NCBI GenBank assembly: GCA_023014485.1
Contig: JAJOZX010000088.1
Coordinates: forward strand, 1 to 64,000
Direction: 5' to 3'
Source: Bathynomus jamesi
Taxonomy: Eukaryota; Arthropoda; Malacostraca; Isopoda; Cirolanidae
DNA: 64,000 nucleotides
The notes beneath the pieces are model-generated. The model was not told where the DNA came from and made no database searches. It was given only the letters and a program-made list of their open reading frames with translations. Position 1 is the first letter of the stretch; each line of letters starts with the position of its first letter. Shown one piece after another: positions 24,626 to 35,092 of this stretch. The position numbers were made by a program, and so were the translations under genes.

Positions 24626-25521
24626 CAGGGTGTACATAAAGTCAGGATCTATTTTTGTGAAGCACTTAGAAATTATATGGAATTCAATCATAAAATGATA
24701 AAGTGGTAACATTTATTAAATAATTAAGAGTAGGATTCGACGTGACGCCCATCAGTATCCCTGCACAGCTCAAATCGTTCCGCAGCATTTCTAAACACAT
24801 TCTGGAGCATTTGCGGGCTTATGTTATCTGCAGCAGTTCGTATACGTGTACGTAAGTTTTCAAGACTCGTAATCTTCGTCTGATAGACGTGCGATTTGAT
24901 AAAGCCCCATGCAAAGAAATCTAAAGGGGTTAAATCTGGTGATCTCGCTGGCCAAGGTCTGTTGCTTCCGCGTCCGATCCAGCGATTTGGAAAACGTCCA
25001 TTTAGATAATCCTGAACAATTTTGGCATAGTGACAAGGAGCACCATCATGTTGATAGACGACGGTACTAACAATCCTATCCCCGTCGTCTATCAACATGA
25101 TGGTGCTCCTTGTCACTATGCCAAAATTGTTCAGAATTATCTAAATGGACGTTTTTTCAAATCGCTGGATCGGACGCGGAAGCAACAGACCTTGGCCAGC
25201 AAGATCACCAGATTTAACCCCTTTAGATTTCTTTGCATGGGGCTTCATCAAATCGCACGTCTATCAGACGAAGATTACGAGTCTTGAAAACTTACGTACA
25301 CGTATACGAACTGCTGCAGATAACATAACCCCGCAAATGCTCCAGAATGTGTTTAGAAATGCTGCGGAACGATTTGAGCTGTGCAGGGATACTGATGGGC
25401 GTCACGTCGAATCCTACTCTTAATTATTTAATAAATGTTACCACTTTATCATTTTATGATTGAATTCCATATAATTTCCAAGTGCTTCACAAAAATAGAT
25501 CCTGACTTTATGTACACCCTG
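24626..25521. mobile_element. Palindromic Tc1/mariner derivative P1
   Basis: An 896-bp element starting CAGGGTGTACATAAAGTCAG and ending with its exact inverse, flanked by TA (24624-24625 and 25522-25523). It sits inside the left terminal repeat of element C. Arms 24626-25064 and 25082-25521 are inverted copies of one another with only about six differences, around a 17-bp spacer. Each arm encodes the C-terminal half of the same transposase, with its 3' end outward. The 5' half is entirely absent, so this is a foldback element made of two 3' halves. Confidence 0.93.
24724..25116 (-). pseudogene. Tc1/mariner transposase C-terminal half (left arm of P1)
   Basis: The frame crosses the centre of the palindrome and then reads YQHDGAPCHYAKIVQDYLNG, ARSPDLTPLDFFAWGFIKS and ends GRHVESYS. 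HDGAPCH holds the second catalytic acidic residue and SPDLTPLDFF the third; the first catalytic Asp and the DNA-binding HTH domains are missing. The mirror copy lies at 25082-25423 on the plus strand. Confidence 0.88.
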
Positions 25522-25874
25522 TATAGAGAAAAATGAAATTTGGATATTTGTTTCTCTAACCCCCCAATTTGTTCAGTTCCTAATAAAACCCACGTGTACA
25601 AAGTATTTTTGAAATCCGAGAATATTTAGAGGTCGCCCTCGTCCGTTGAAGTCTACTCAGGCAGCCAGGTCCCCCTTCTTCCACAAGAAGTATTAGCCGC
25701 TCGGTGGCGGGGGTCTCGTGGAAGCCTACTCCACTCACTGTCGCCTGGTTCGAGGGTCAAGTGTCGTCTTCTTGCAGTCCGGGAACTGCCGCCTGTGATC
25801 AGCGACAACTTGAAGGAAGAATTGCAGCTGCTCCTCTCCACGAGTCAACTTCTTGTTGAACTCTTGGATGAGAG

Positions 25875-27842
25875 CTAGAAGTCCTCCGCCGGCCAACTCT
25901 CCGGATCTTTTTTGTGAAGGAATTCATCCGGAAGCTGGAGGTGAGTGAAGAAGGCCTTGGTGTTCCTCGTCACAAATTGCTCAAGGCCCTTCTTCTCATT
26001 GACGAAGGCACTCAAGGCGACTCTCAAACGCTTCAGCGGATGGTCAACGATATCTTCGTCCAAGGCTTCGACCATGAGTTTCTTCATGGCTAAAGGTTCT
26101 CTGTCGTCAAAGAAGGCCATCCCCACGAGCTCCTCCGAGAGGTACCAGAGGTGGTGGGAAAGCTTCTTGCTGGTGGCGGTGGAAATCCCTCGACGTGGGT
26201 AGCTCATCAGCTCCTTCATGAGATGGAAGTCGTTCCAGGGCGGGCTCCCACCGCCTGAGGAGCCGTGTTTCATGCTCTCATGTAGATCACCACGGCAAAA
26301 ACCGCGAGATCACGCACTCCTCTTTCCTCCGATGGTGTCATCTGGAACTGCTCCCGGAAGAGCCACATTTTGATCGCGTATAGCACCTTCGCCATCCATC
26401 GAGCGCGATTCATTGCTCCGGGAGCTGTAAACTTGATTCCATGCTCTGGAGTGCCTCCAAGGAAGATTGTACTGAGCTCGAGGAACTCCCGGTAATCGTT
26501 GCGAACATGAACCGTTTGTCTTCTTGAGAAATCGAGCAGTTCGTCCCGCGAATATGCCACTGAGCTCTCCAAAGAGCGATCACTTGAAGCTGGCTTGAAC
26601 TTGTCTTGATCAATGAACTGCCAGTGACTCATGAACCTTTTGTACAGGAGTATCTCAGGTCCCGTCGACGATCCGCCGATGGGTGTCTCGAAAGTGGCTC
26701 CAATCACAAGTTCCAACACATGGTGCCGACAGGCAAAGAACAGAAGATCTCTGCACAGGAGCCAGATCGATGACCTGTGTTCGAAGCTGTGGTGTCGAAG
26801 CTTAACGCCTGAACCCCGTCGTCGATCTTCCAGTCTTCGAGACACTTGACGACGGCCGCTGTTTGCGCCTCTCCATTTCCGGATGGAATCTTTGGAACAC
26901 CCAAGAGTTGCTCAACTCCGAGGCCAGACACGAGGAGAGGCAAGCGATCAACATGTTCTCGGGATGTCAGATCCTCCATGAGCTTACCATCCCAATGAAC
27001 AGTAAGGGGGACGTCGGTGGAGAACTCCTTCAAATCTTTCGACTGGGCCGAACGATGGCGAGCCCTTTCTCTGTGGATGGAGTTCCGATTGATGTTCAAG
27101 TCGATGACATCATGGCCAAGGCTTTCAGCGGCCTCGGTAAGAACGTAGGTCGCATTTCTAGAGGAGATCTGCGTCCGGACGAGGGCAGCAGCCAGTTGAG
27201 GTGTCATGATATTCTTCCTTGCTCTTTTTGGAGCAGATGCAGCGGCAGCACCCCCATCTGCACCTTCCTTCTCCCGGTCACCATCCGTTTCCTCTGCCGC
27301 ACTTGACGATGAAGATGATGTCAGCACCGCTTGGCTGGTTGAAGCTTCCTGCTCCTCCTGTGTCCTCTTCCGGGGTTCCTCTTCCTTCCGGGCCTGTACC
27401 ATATCCAAAGAGCCGATGCAGCCTGGCCTCCCCTTCTGTCGCTGGGCCAGAAGGAAAGCCCGGTCCTCAGGATTCTTCATCAGGACCAGTGCATCCGCAT
27501 GAGCGATGTCAAAGAGATCTTCCAAGCGCTCTTGAAACTCTGTTCCTTCTGCTTGTGGGATGCACTGGTCCTGGTCTGATGTTTTTTCAGAGCTTTCCAA
27601 TCCTCGAAGACCGCCTCCAGCTTCTTGACGCAATGCTGGTCAGTTCGCGTTGGGATGCTGGCTTTATCCCATAACGCCTTGATGGCCTCTACTATTTCAC
27701 GACTGGTGTCCCGGGTGGTCTTTTTCTTCTTCAAATGGAGGAACAGGAAATGCTCAAAAGCTTGCCGATATGATGGCAATTTAGCGACCTTGATTTCCAG
27801 TTCAACAGAACCGATCAAATACAACTTCTTTCTCGATTCCAT
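25875..27842 (-). pseudogene. hAT-like transposase C (frameshifted)
   Basis: The first Met is at 27842. The N-terminal domain is basic with an HLKKKKTTRDTSREIVEAIK segment. A central low-complexity linker is rich in Ser, Glu and Ala. The catalytic region shows LTVHWDGKLMEDLT (about 27005-26965), VQALSFDTTASNTG (about 26820-26780), CRHHVLELVIG (about 26735), GPEILLYKRFMSHWQFIDQD (about 26665-26605) and PGAMNRARWMAKVLYAIK (about 26425-26370). C..HH..EL plus an (H/N)RARW motif parallels element A's core, so the three elements form one group. Changes of frame near 27550, 26800 and 26272 break it. The stop is at 25875. Confidence 0.8.
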
Positions 27843-28059
27843 CCTGAGGAACGAAAAAAGGAGTGTTAGATACAACTTCCATGTATATGTACAACTTCCT
27901 GTATAATAGTAAAACGTCAACTCACGAGGATGACCTCTAAATATTCTTGGATTTCAAAAATATTTAGCACGCATGGTTTTTCCTAGGAACTGCACAAATT
28001 TTGGGGTGGGGGGTGGGGGTAGAGAAACAAATTTCAAACTTTCACTTTTAAGGGCCACC

Positions 28060-28061
<2 letters not shown>

Positions 28062-28108
<47 letters not shown>
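28062..28108. repeat. (TA)n microsatellite
   Basis: A long alternating TA tract at the right end of element C. Between it and the next LINE (28109-28340) nothing is recognised. Confidence 0.92.
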
Positions 28109-28110
<2 letters not shown>

Positions 28111-28340
28111 TTATAAATGTATTATGCGTTCAAAACATTCTGACTAGTTAAGGAGTTTTTTATCAAGAAACATCAAAACTTCTTCAAGAGTTTGAGGAAT
28201 ATAAGAAACCCTATGGAATATGCAAAGGTATTAACCCTAGCACCGTGCTGCTGAAGTGTTTACGTATAAAGATGTTGAATCCATAATATGTGGAAAGAAT
28301 TACATTCATGCGGGTAAGTGCTTAAATTGTTTTTATGCAG

Positions 28341-31090
28341 GAAGGATGAGCCATGGGTGAATGCCCACGAAAGCACACCCAAACGTATTCCATACAGAGA
28401 CGGATAAGACCCCTGCACAGAGGCACCAACCGAACGAGGGCGAAGAAATTGCGTAGGCAGTACACCACACCTAACCTCTTAGAAGCTGTTTTGGAGAGAG
28501 GGTATATGTCATCTTTACAGGAAAGATCACGAGAAAGAAAAAGCTGGGAAAAAGCTCGGTTTGAACCGAGTTTGGATCCAGTGAATGTGACAAGATGTTC
28601 TCTGTCCCAATCAAAAATAACAGAACGATCAGGTCAGGTGTTCCATAGTCGTCCTACACGAATCATAGTGCGACTGTTGAGAAAGAAGCTCTGGGAAGCG
28701 GGTGAAGAAGTTAAGTGTGGGATCATCGGCAAAGGAGTGAATAGGAGAGGAAGGACGAATTAAAGCTCATTAATAAAAAAGGAAAAGGTTGGCTGACAGA
28801 ACAGAGTTCCTGAGGAACGCCTCTGTTGATAGCTTTAGGAGAAGAACAAAGGCCATCTACAACCGCAGCTAAGATCGGCTAGAAGGAGATTTAAAGGTGA
28901 AGGCACAGGAAGAAGGATAAAATTCGAAGGAGGGCCTTTTGGATATTTAAAATTTGGACCACCTCTATCAAAAGTTTTCGATATGTCTAACGCTATAGCA
29001 AGAGTTTCACCGAAATCCTGAAAGGAGGAAAACCATGAGTCAAGAAATATGCAAGATCGTCGGTAGAAGTACCCTTGGAGAGCCTACTGACGATCTGAAA
29101 GAGATTGCGGGAAGAGAGGTGTTTAAGATTCTTCCTATTAAGAATAGATTAAAAAATTTTAGAAAGGCAAGAAATCAAAACAGTTTGACTATAGCTGAAG
29201 GGATTAGAGCGGTTAATCTTTCTTGGGACAGGTTGAATGAAAGCGAACTTTTAGCAGGAAGGCAAAGTACAGATGAAAGACGAAAACGTAAGAGTTTGCC
29301 TGGCAGGATGTTAGCACTGAAACAGTTCTTAAAACAACAGGAGGAACACCATTAGACCGTACACCATCCTAGAGCTGATCCCCAGATAAGCCAGAAAGAT
29401 CATTTTTGGAAACGATTGTAATTTTAGACATAATAAAGTCAGAGGAAGGAGGAGATGGAGGAACACACCGGAATCGTCCATGGTTGAGATGAAAGTGAAA
29501 AGTTGACCGAGAGTTCAGCGTGTCAGAGAAGAAACCGGCAGCTGAGCCGTCGGGGTGGAAGAGAGGAGGGAAAGAAGAGGAGGTAAAGTTGTTGAAGAGG
29601 TTCTTAGCTAGATGCCTGAAAGAGTGCGAATAATTAGAATTGGTTAGGTTTTCACATTTTTGACGAATGAAGGAATTTTAGACAAATCGAAGAATGGATT
29701 TTGCACGAATTCGGGTAGAAATATAAGCTGAGTCAGGAGTTGGATGGAGACGGTACCTTCTGAAAGCCTCCTCTCTGTTGCGGATAGCATTAGAACAAGT
29801 AAAGTTAAACCATGGTTTTTTTGCATTGGTAGTAGGAGTAGAATATGGGATGTAAAACCTCCATCCTGGAGAGAATCACCTCCGCGATGGTCTCAACACA
29901 CTCGGAACGCCCGCGGCGACGTAAGCAGTAATCGTTCCACGAAAATCATGGAAGTACTGCCTAAAGCCTCCCAATCAGTGACGCTAAAGTGCCAAAGGCA
30001 CCCCTCTTGAGAGAATTCAAGACGGCGGTTTGAGCGATAGAAGAAGAAACAGTTTATATGTTTGTGATCGGAGGAGCCCAACGGAAAAAAAAGTTTCACC
30101 GAGTAAGAAGAGTGCTGAGTGGTGAGAAATAATCCAGAATGTTGGGTCTATCTCCATGGCGATCGGTTACGGGTAGGATGCTATACAATCTGCTCTAGGT
30201 CATTCAGGAAAGCTAAGGTGCTGAACGTTGAAATCTCCTAAAATGAAGATTTCAGCAATTGAGAGCGGAATAGAATGTATCCCAATTTGGGAGTGAGGCA
30301 CTTAAAGAAGTTTAGATAGGCAGTAGAATTAGGAGAAAGGGAATCAGCGCTGGTGTATTTAGTTTGAGAATGGCATGTAAGCAGGGCCGTACTAGGTTTA
30401 GAAATTAGTGAGGTCCAGATTTTTTCGAGCGCGGCGGGACGAGCAAAATTCAGACCAAAATGACATCTACAAACACAACCCAAGCTATACACTAAACACA
30501 AAAACCTTGTCTATAATAAAAGCCCTCTAATGTTTATACACGCTCGACGCTCCCTCTTTTCAAAAGAAAGCGGTAATATGCGTTCATACACGGAGAACGG
30601 TTCAGTCTCTCTTTTTTTTTTTTTAGGAAATAATTACCGAGGTCCGGACTTCGGTGACCTCATAGGTAGTTACGGCCATGCATGTAAGCAGTAGTCAGAG
30701 GGTATAGAATTCGGGGGGTCGGAACAATTTAGTTCATTGAGTACATATACGCAGCGTTCACCTTTGGAGTGAATCTGAGTATAGAGAAAGTAAAAGGTAC
30801 AGAAAAGGGGTTGCTGCCAGTCACCGTAGGAACCTGAGCTTTAGTAAGGGATGTGGTTTGGAGGAGGAGAGGAGGTGTTCAGCAGATTGAAAATTTGAGA
30901 AAAGGCCACGATGTTGCAGAAGTTTATGAATCAGGCTGAGGAACAAGAACATCTCGAATGGGTGGTAGCAGATCCAACCCCGCTACCCTAGTCTGTGTTC
31001 CCTGTATCGTCAGCTGGGAGCCAGAAGTGGGGACATTTAAGGTCCCCTCCTCAGAAGACTCCGAGGCTCTTGAAGTTGCCACCTTTTTTA
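28341..31090 (-). pseudogene. Decayed APE-type LINE, copy 2
   Basis: A second minus-strand copy of the LINE at 1097-3990, with the same order and similar decay. Recognisable parts include LGCVCRCHFGLNF-adjacent endonuclease remnants (about 30500-30240), [18 protein letters not shown] (about 29820-29745), ALDISKTFDR (about 28985) and FADD (about 28728, YADD in copy 1). Stretches at 29250-29345 and 29740-29830 are nearly the same as 2470-2590 and 2930-3010 in copy 1. No frame longer than about 135 codons survives. A 299-bp hAT-type MITE interrupts it at 30382-30680. Confidence 0.82.
30382..30680. mobile_element. hAT-type MITE nested in LINE copy 2
   Basis: 299 bp with termini CAGGGCCGTA and TACGGCCATG (inverse CATGGCCGTA, one mismatch), flanked by exact 8-bp duplications CATGTAAG at 30374-30381 and 30681-30688. 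The other LINE copy has the uninterrupted site GGCATGTAAGCCG at about 3564. It has no coding capacity. Confidence 0.92.
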
Positions 31091-31575
31091 AATTTGAAAA
31101 GATTATGTAGTGTGTAAGACGCATGTACAGTAGGGTGGATCGATTTTACATTTTTTTCGATTTCCATATTCTAATAGAGACAAAAACTTGCGCATGCATG
31201 AGGAAATAGCCACTGCAAAATCTTAGCTTAATAGGTAATCATCTTCTGCCCCCGGCAGAGCGATGAAAATCATATTTTAGTAGTCAAAAACGTATTTTTC
31301 TTATAATTTTTAAAATATTTCAATATGCATCAAAATTATTCCTAATAACTATAAAGTCGATGAAAAAGACCTCATATGATCGTTCTTCCAAGCGCGTTGT
31401 CCTACGTTAATATCTTTTGCCCCCGGCAACAACGTCAAATGTTGAAAAAATAGGTAATTTATATACATATTTTCAGATCGGCTCTTTGTCTTAAATAATG
31501 CATTTATATATTTCCCATAGCATTTATATCGTTGCTTAGGCATGAAATAACACACACACATGCCTATTACACGGT

Positions 31576-32537
31576 AATGAATTATCACTGCGACACCTCA
31601 TTCAAGACTTGGACGGCAAAACAACTGGGCAAATGGGCTTTACTGGACCAGTTGGAAAACAACTGAACGACTGCGAAAAACTTCCAATTACAGAATTCGA
31701 TGCCATTCCATCTCCCGACATTGACATAGATGATGCCGAGTTGAGCACTGACCAAAAATATTTGTTAGGCATCTACAGAGCAGTGTCGAGCGGTAGCTGC
31801 TCTTCAGCTCTCGCGGCTCGAAATCCAGGTAAGATGGCGTATTCCAGGTGGCTGACAACAGCAAATAGATTTCTGCGCCTCTATGTTTCAACCAGTGAAC
31901 CCTCCAGCACCTTCAACGAAATTGTGCGATTCATTATGACAGTTTACGCACCAATTTGGTTTAAGATAAGAAAAACTCCAGTTTCACTGAGGGCGCAAAA
32001 CATTTTTTCGAAATGATGCGTCTCTCTCAGACCATGCCTCAAAGATCTAAGACAATCGCCAACAAAGTCCTCCGTAGAAATTCTTTCTTTGCTCACCCAG
32101 AAAATATTTTGATCTCCATGCTACATGCCGATGAGCAACACATAAGAGAATTGGGATGGAGAAGAATATTAAAAGCACGATCAAAACAATCACCAGCGGG
32201 GGAAATTCGAGCCTTCGCCATGCCTGAGCTGCTCTACGATAGTCAAAACTATTACGAAATGATCAACTGGCAAACGGCTGAGGTGACCGAACCCCCCGTT
32301 ACAAAAACAATACCTGATACCCGAATAAAAGAGTTTGTTGAGACGGGAGACCAGCCTGATGGACTGATCCCACTATTCCCTTGTCATACTCAAGCGGTCG
32401 AGAGACTCATCAAATTAGTAACCGAAGCCTCTGCCAGTGTAAGTGGAATAGAAGAGAGGGACGGATTCATCCGCTCCCGTCTTCACTCCCGAACAAAAAT
32501 TCCACGATTTGATTCTAAGAAAGATTACCGTATGTAA
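31576..32537 (+). pseudogene. hAT-like transposase B, N-terminally deleted
   Basis: The coding sequence begins abruptly with GNELSLRHLIQDLDGKTTGQ, the counterpart of NELPLRHLVAKLDGKTSG in transposase A, so roughly the first half is missing. It continues GFTGPVGKQLNDCEKLPITE, STDQKYLLGIYRAV, NPGKMAYSRWLTTANRFLRL (about 31825-31884), a frameshift near 32013, then HIRELGWRRILKARSKQS and FPCHTQAVERLIKLVTEAS to the stop after DYRM. The left terminal repeat ends about 15 bp before the coding match starts, so the deletion joined the repeat to the middle of the gene. Confidence 0.87.
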
Positions 32538-32555
32538 ATCGACATGCAGCCAAAG

Positions 32556-32623
32556 GAAGGGTGGTTGGGGCTGGATAGGGTGGAACTCGACGTACAGCCA
32601 CCTCCTCGTGGTGAGTTCTGGGT
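32556..32623 (+). other. Conserved 3' non-coding block, copy in element B
   Basis: GGGTGGTTGGGGCTGGATAG, then GGTGGAACTCGACGTACAGC and CACCTCCTCGTGGTGAGTTC follow the transposase stop. It is nearly the same as 22326-22391 in element A. Confidence 0.78.
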
Positions 32624-33195
32624 TGCTAATTTTATAAAATTAGCAAGCGAGGAGCTGTACTTAGTACTTATCGTACTTATAACATCGCATTAACGTAATT
32701 ATAATCCACATTTAGACTTTTCTCGGGGACAGAAGATATTACTCTAGAGTCATAAAATTTTGCGTGTGTTATTTCATGCCTAAGCAACGATATAAATGCT
32801 ATGGGAAATATATAAATGCATTATTTAAGACAAAGAGCCGATCTGAAAATATGTATTAAATTACCTATTTTTTCAACATTTGACGTTGTTGCCGGGGGCA
32901 AAAGATATTAACGTAGGACAACGCGCATGGAAAAACGATCATATGAGGTCTTTTTCATCGACTTTATAGTTATTAGGAATAATTTTGATGCATATTGAAA
33001 TATTTTAAAAATTATAAGAAAAATACGTTTTTGACTACTAAAATATGATTTTCATCGCTCTGCCGGGGGCAGAAGATGATTACCTATTAAGCTAAGATTT
33101 TGCAGAGGCTATTTTCTCATACATGCGCAAGTTTTTGTCTCTATTAGAATATGGAAATCGAAAAAAATGTAAAATCGATCCACCCTAATGTACAG

Positions 33196-33690
33196 TATGT
33201 GTAGTGACTAGTAGGATGAGACATGTGTGTGTGTGTGTTTGGGATCATGCTGGACTGCTCACAGGGTAGATGAGCCACGGAAAAAGATCAGTTAAAGAGG
33301 ACTGTGACAGGAAAATATGGATGTTCCAGCACTCCCCATCTTCTATCTAACAGAACCGAAAAGGTTTCTGTGTCAAACACTATACATCTGAACCAAATGC
33401 GATCGGTCTTAAAACGGGAAGAGGAATAGGAATATGGAAGGTGGATCTCCGGTATAGAGATGTATAAGCAGATTGTTCAATTTAAAAGGTCTTTGGTAAA
33501 TTAAAGGTAAGAGGGATCGACAGTACAATTTCTCTGGGAAATATTGTAGTAATAACAATGCCCAACAGGATTGTGATAGTGACCAGGTTTTAGTATAGGA
33601 TTTGAGCTTTATCAGGAGAAAAGACGGTAAATGAATTGATCTGAATGACAAAAAGGATGGGTAGAAATAAAACTGATGTATATATATATA
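33196..33690. other. Unassigned spacer
   Basis: It holds a short (GT)n at about 33226-33240 and a short TA run just before 33691. No gene is seen. Confidence 0.5.
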
Positions 33691-33845
33691 TGGGTACCCT
33701 GGGTGGTCTAGTGATTAAGGCGCTGGGCTGTTGGTGGTGCGTGGTTCAGATTATCCGTTAAACTGTAGGTCTAAGGTGGAATGAAAAGCTTGGCCTTCGT
33801 CAGAATGAACAATTCGGGGGGAAGCTAATCAAAGGTTATTATATA
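33691..33845 (+). repeat. tRNA-derived SINE-like repeat
   Basis: The head (33692-33757) resembles a tRNA: TGGTCTAGTGATTAAGG is a good A-box-like sequence and GGTTCAGATTATCC a decayed B box (usual GGTTCGAATCC). The tail has GTTAAACTGTAGGTCTAAGG and GCCTTCGTCAGAATGAACAA. A related tail, without the tRNA head, appears at about 42880-42945 (GTTAAACTCTAAGGGGGAGT, CGCCAGAATGAACAATTCG). Confidence 0.65.
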
Positions 33846-34141
33846 AAAACTTGCACTATACATATATAAAAAATATACACTAAAACTTACAATGACTCGT
33901 TCTGGGCACCTCTTGCGAACTGTCTTTGCATTGCATACAATATTTCTTAAGGCCCCCATAGACGGTCAATCATGAATGACAATCATTGCGATTGTGCAAT
34001 CATTTTGTTCGTGTATGGGTATGATTGAAGGCTTGTGCAAATGATTGAAGGATCAAACACTGTCAGATATTTTTCGTCAATCATGACGTTTGCGCAATCA
34101 TGCATGACGGTGTATGGCAATAATCACGTTCAGTCTTGCAC

Positions 34142-34745
34142 TGTTATGTTATTTATTTATTGGGTTCAAAATCCCAGCTGAGCCGTGAACGGCCAAATTC
34201 TAAAGGGCCAGTTCTACCTACAGCCCAAGTTAAGCTAAAATTAAAACTTACGGACTTGAGATTCTATTAGGTCCTACCTCAGGGTTGCTGACTCGATGTG
34301 GGCCTACCTTAGGCTTTAGTTGTATGAATTTAAGATAAAAACAAAAGGGGTACTATTTATGGTCTTCCTTCTCAACCTTGCAACAACAACGCAACCTGGA
34401 CTATTGCACGATGCAACAATCTTGTATCTAAACAACCAAACTGAATTGCAAGAGAGCTCTCTATCAGACCACACCCTGTACGTACGACATCCCACAAACG
34501 AGTAGAAAGGACGCGCAGCGCCCCAAAATGATGCCACCAGAGTGGCCAAACAATGATGCCACAAGAGCCCAAAAATGCTAGCTCTAAATTAAGTTAATTT
34601 TTCACTAACCTTACAATTATGAGATGGATATATACTGTATACACACACCTTAACTTAATATATACAAGCAATGCTGCATCAATCAGCTTAGTCATCATAT
34701 CGCCTTGGGACAACAATGGTTCTTCCTCTTCTAGATTTTCTAACA
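34142..34745 (-). repeat. 3' LTR of BEL/Pao element 2
   Basis: 604 bp, nearly identical to 40684-41275 apart from small indels. In minus orientation a purine run GGTGGGGAG (34746-34754) directly precedes it and is a good polypurine tract. The polyprotein stop lies inside this LTR, at 34688. Confidence 0.93.
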
Positions 34746-35092
34746 CTCCCCACCGAAGAGGCATTGTTGTCATTACCTTCTGCAAGGTTAGCCAAGCCTT
34801 CTCCATGAGGCTGTAACTCAAATGTTTCATCTTGACTATCTGTGTTTTTGCTGATTTCTAAAGCATAGAGTTTTTGTATAGGTCTCTTTAACTTTCCTCC
34901 TGAAGTCTTTACCAGTGCAGACATAACTAAATTGTCTTTGCCAACAAACAACTCTTCAATTATGCCAAGCTTCCAGCATTGCCTTGGTCTTTCATCCCCA
35001 TTCATTACCACTTCTCTCACCTTGATACAATTTGCATTGGAGCCCTTTACCTTGCCTGATGGGTAATAATTGAGTTCTGCCAAGTATTCCAT
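34688..35092 (-). pseudogene. BEL/Pao 2 pol: DUF5641-type C-terminus
   Basis: Frame with WKLGIIEELFVGKDNLVMSA, KTSGGKLKRPIQKLYALEIS and the tail [16 protein letters not shown]. It overlaps the preceding frame by 45 bases, so one frameshift separates it from the integrase. The last 19 codons are encoded by the LTR. Confidence 0.85.

Larger units (their letters stand above)
24605..28062 (-). mobile_element. hAT-like DNA transposon C
   Basis: The termini are TAGGGTGGCCCTTA and TAAGGGCCACCCTA. The inverted match continues for about 150 bp (TTTGTTTCTCTAACCCCC, CAGTTCCTA, ATTTTTGAAATCC, GAATATTTAGAGGTC), once a 900-bp palindromic Tc1/mariner derivative at 24624-25523 is removed from the left copy. 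Both ends lie in (TA)n, consistent with target duplication in a TA tract. It encodes one transposase on the minus strand. Confidence 0.88.
31131..33187 (+). mobile_element. hAT-like DNA transposon B with very long terminal inverted repeats
   Basis: A 2057-bp element with termini TAGGGTGGATCGATTTTAC and its inverse, flanked by exact 8-bp duplications ATGTACAG (31123-31130 and 33188-33195). The terminal inverted repeats are about 420-430 bp (31131 to about 31560, about 32772 to 33187) and nearly identical, unlike the short inverted ends of element A. Between them lies only the C-terminal half of a transposase related to that of element A. Confidence 0.94.

Noticed and set aside
25030..25287. 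Plus-strand gene across the centre of palindrome P1
   Set aside because: It is a frame created by the mirror copy of the transposase; the real motifs are in other frames of each arm.
33691..33765. Functional tRNA gene
   Set aside because: The A-box-like part is good but the B box is decayed and I cannot draw a full cloverleaf with a matched acceptor stem. A SINE head fits better.
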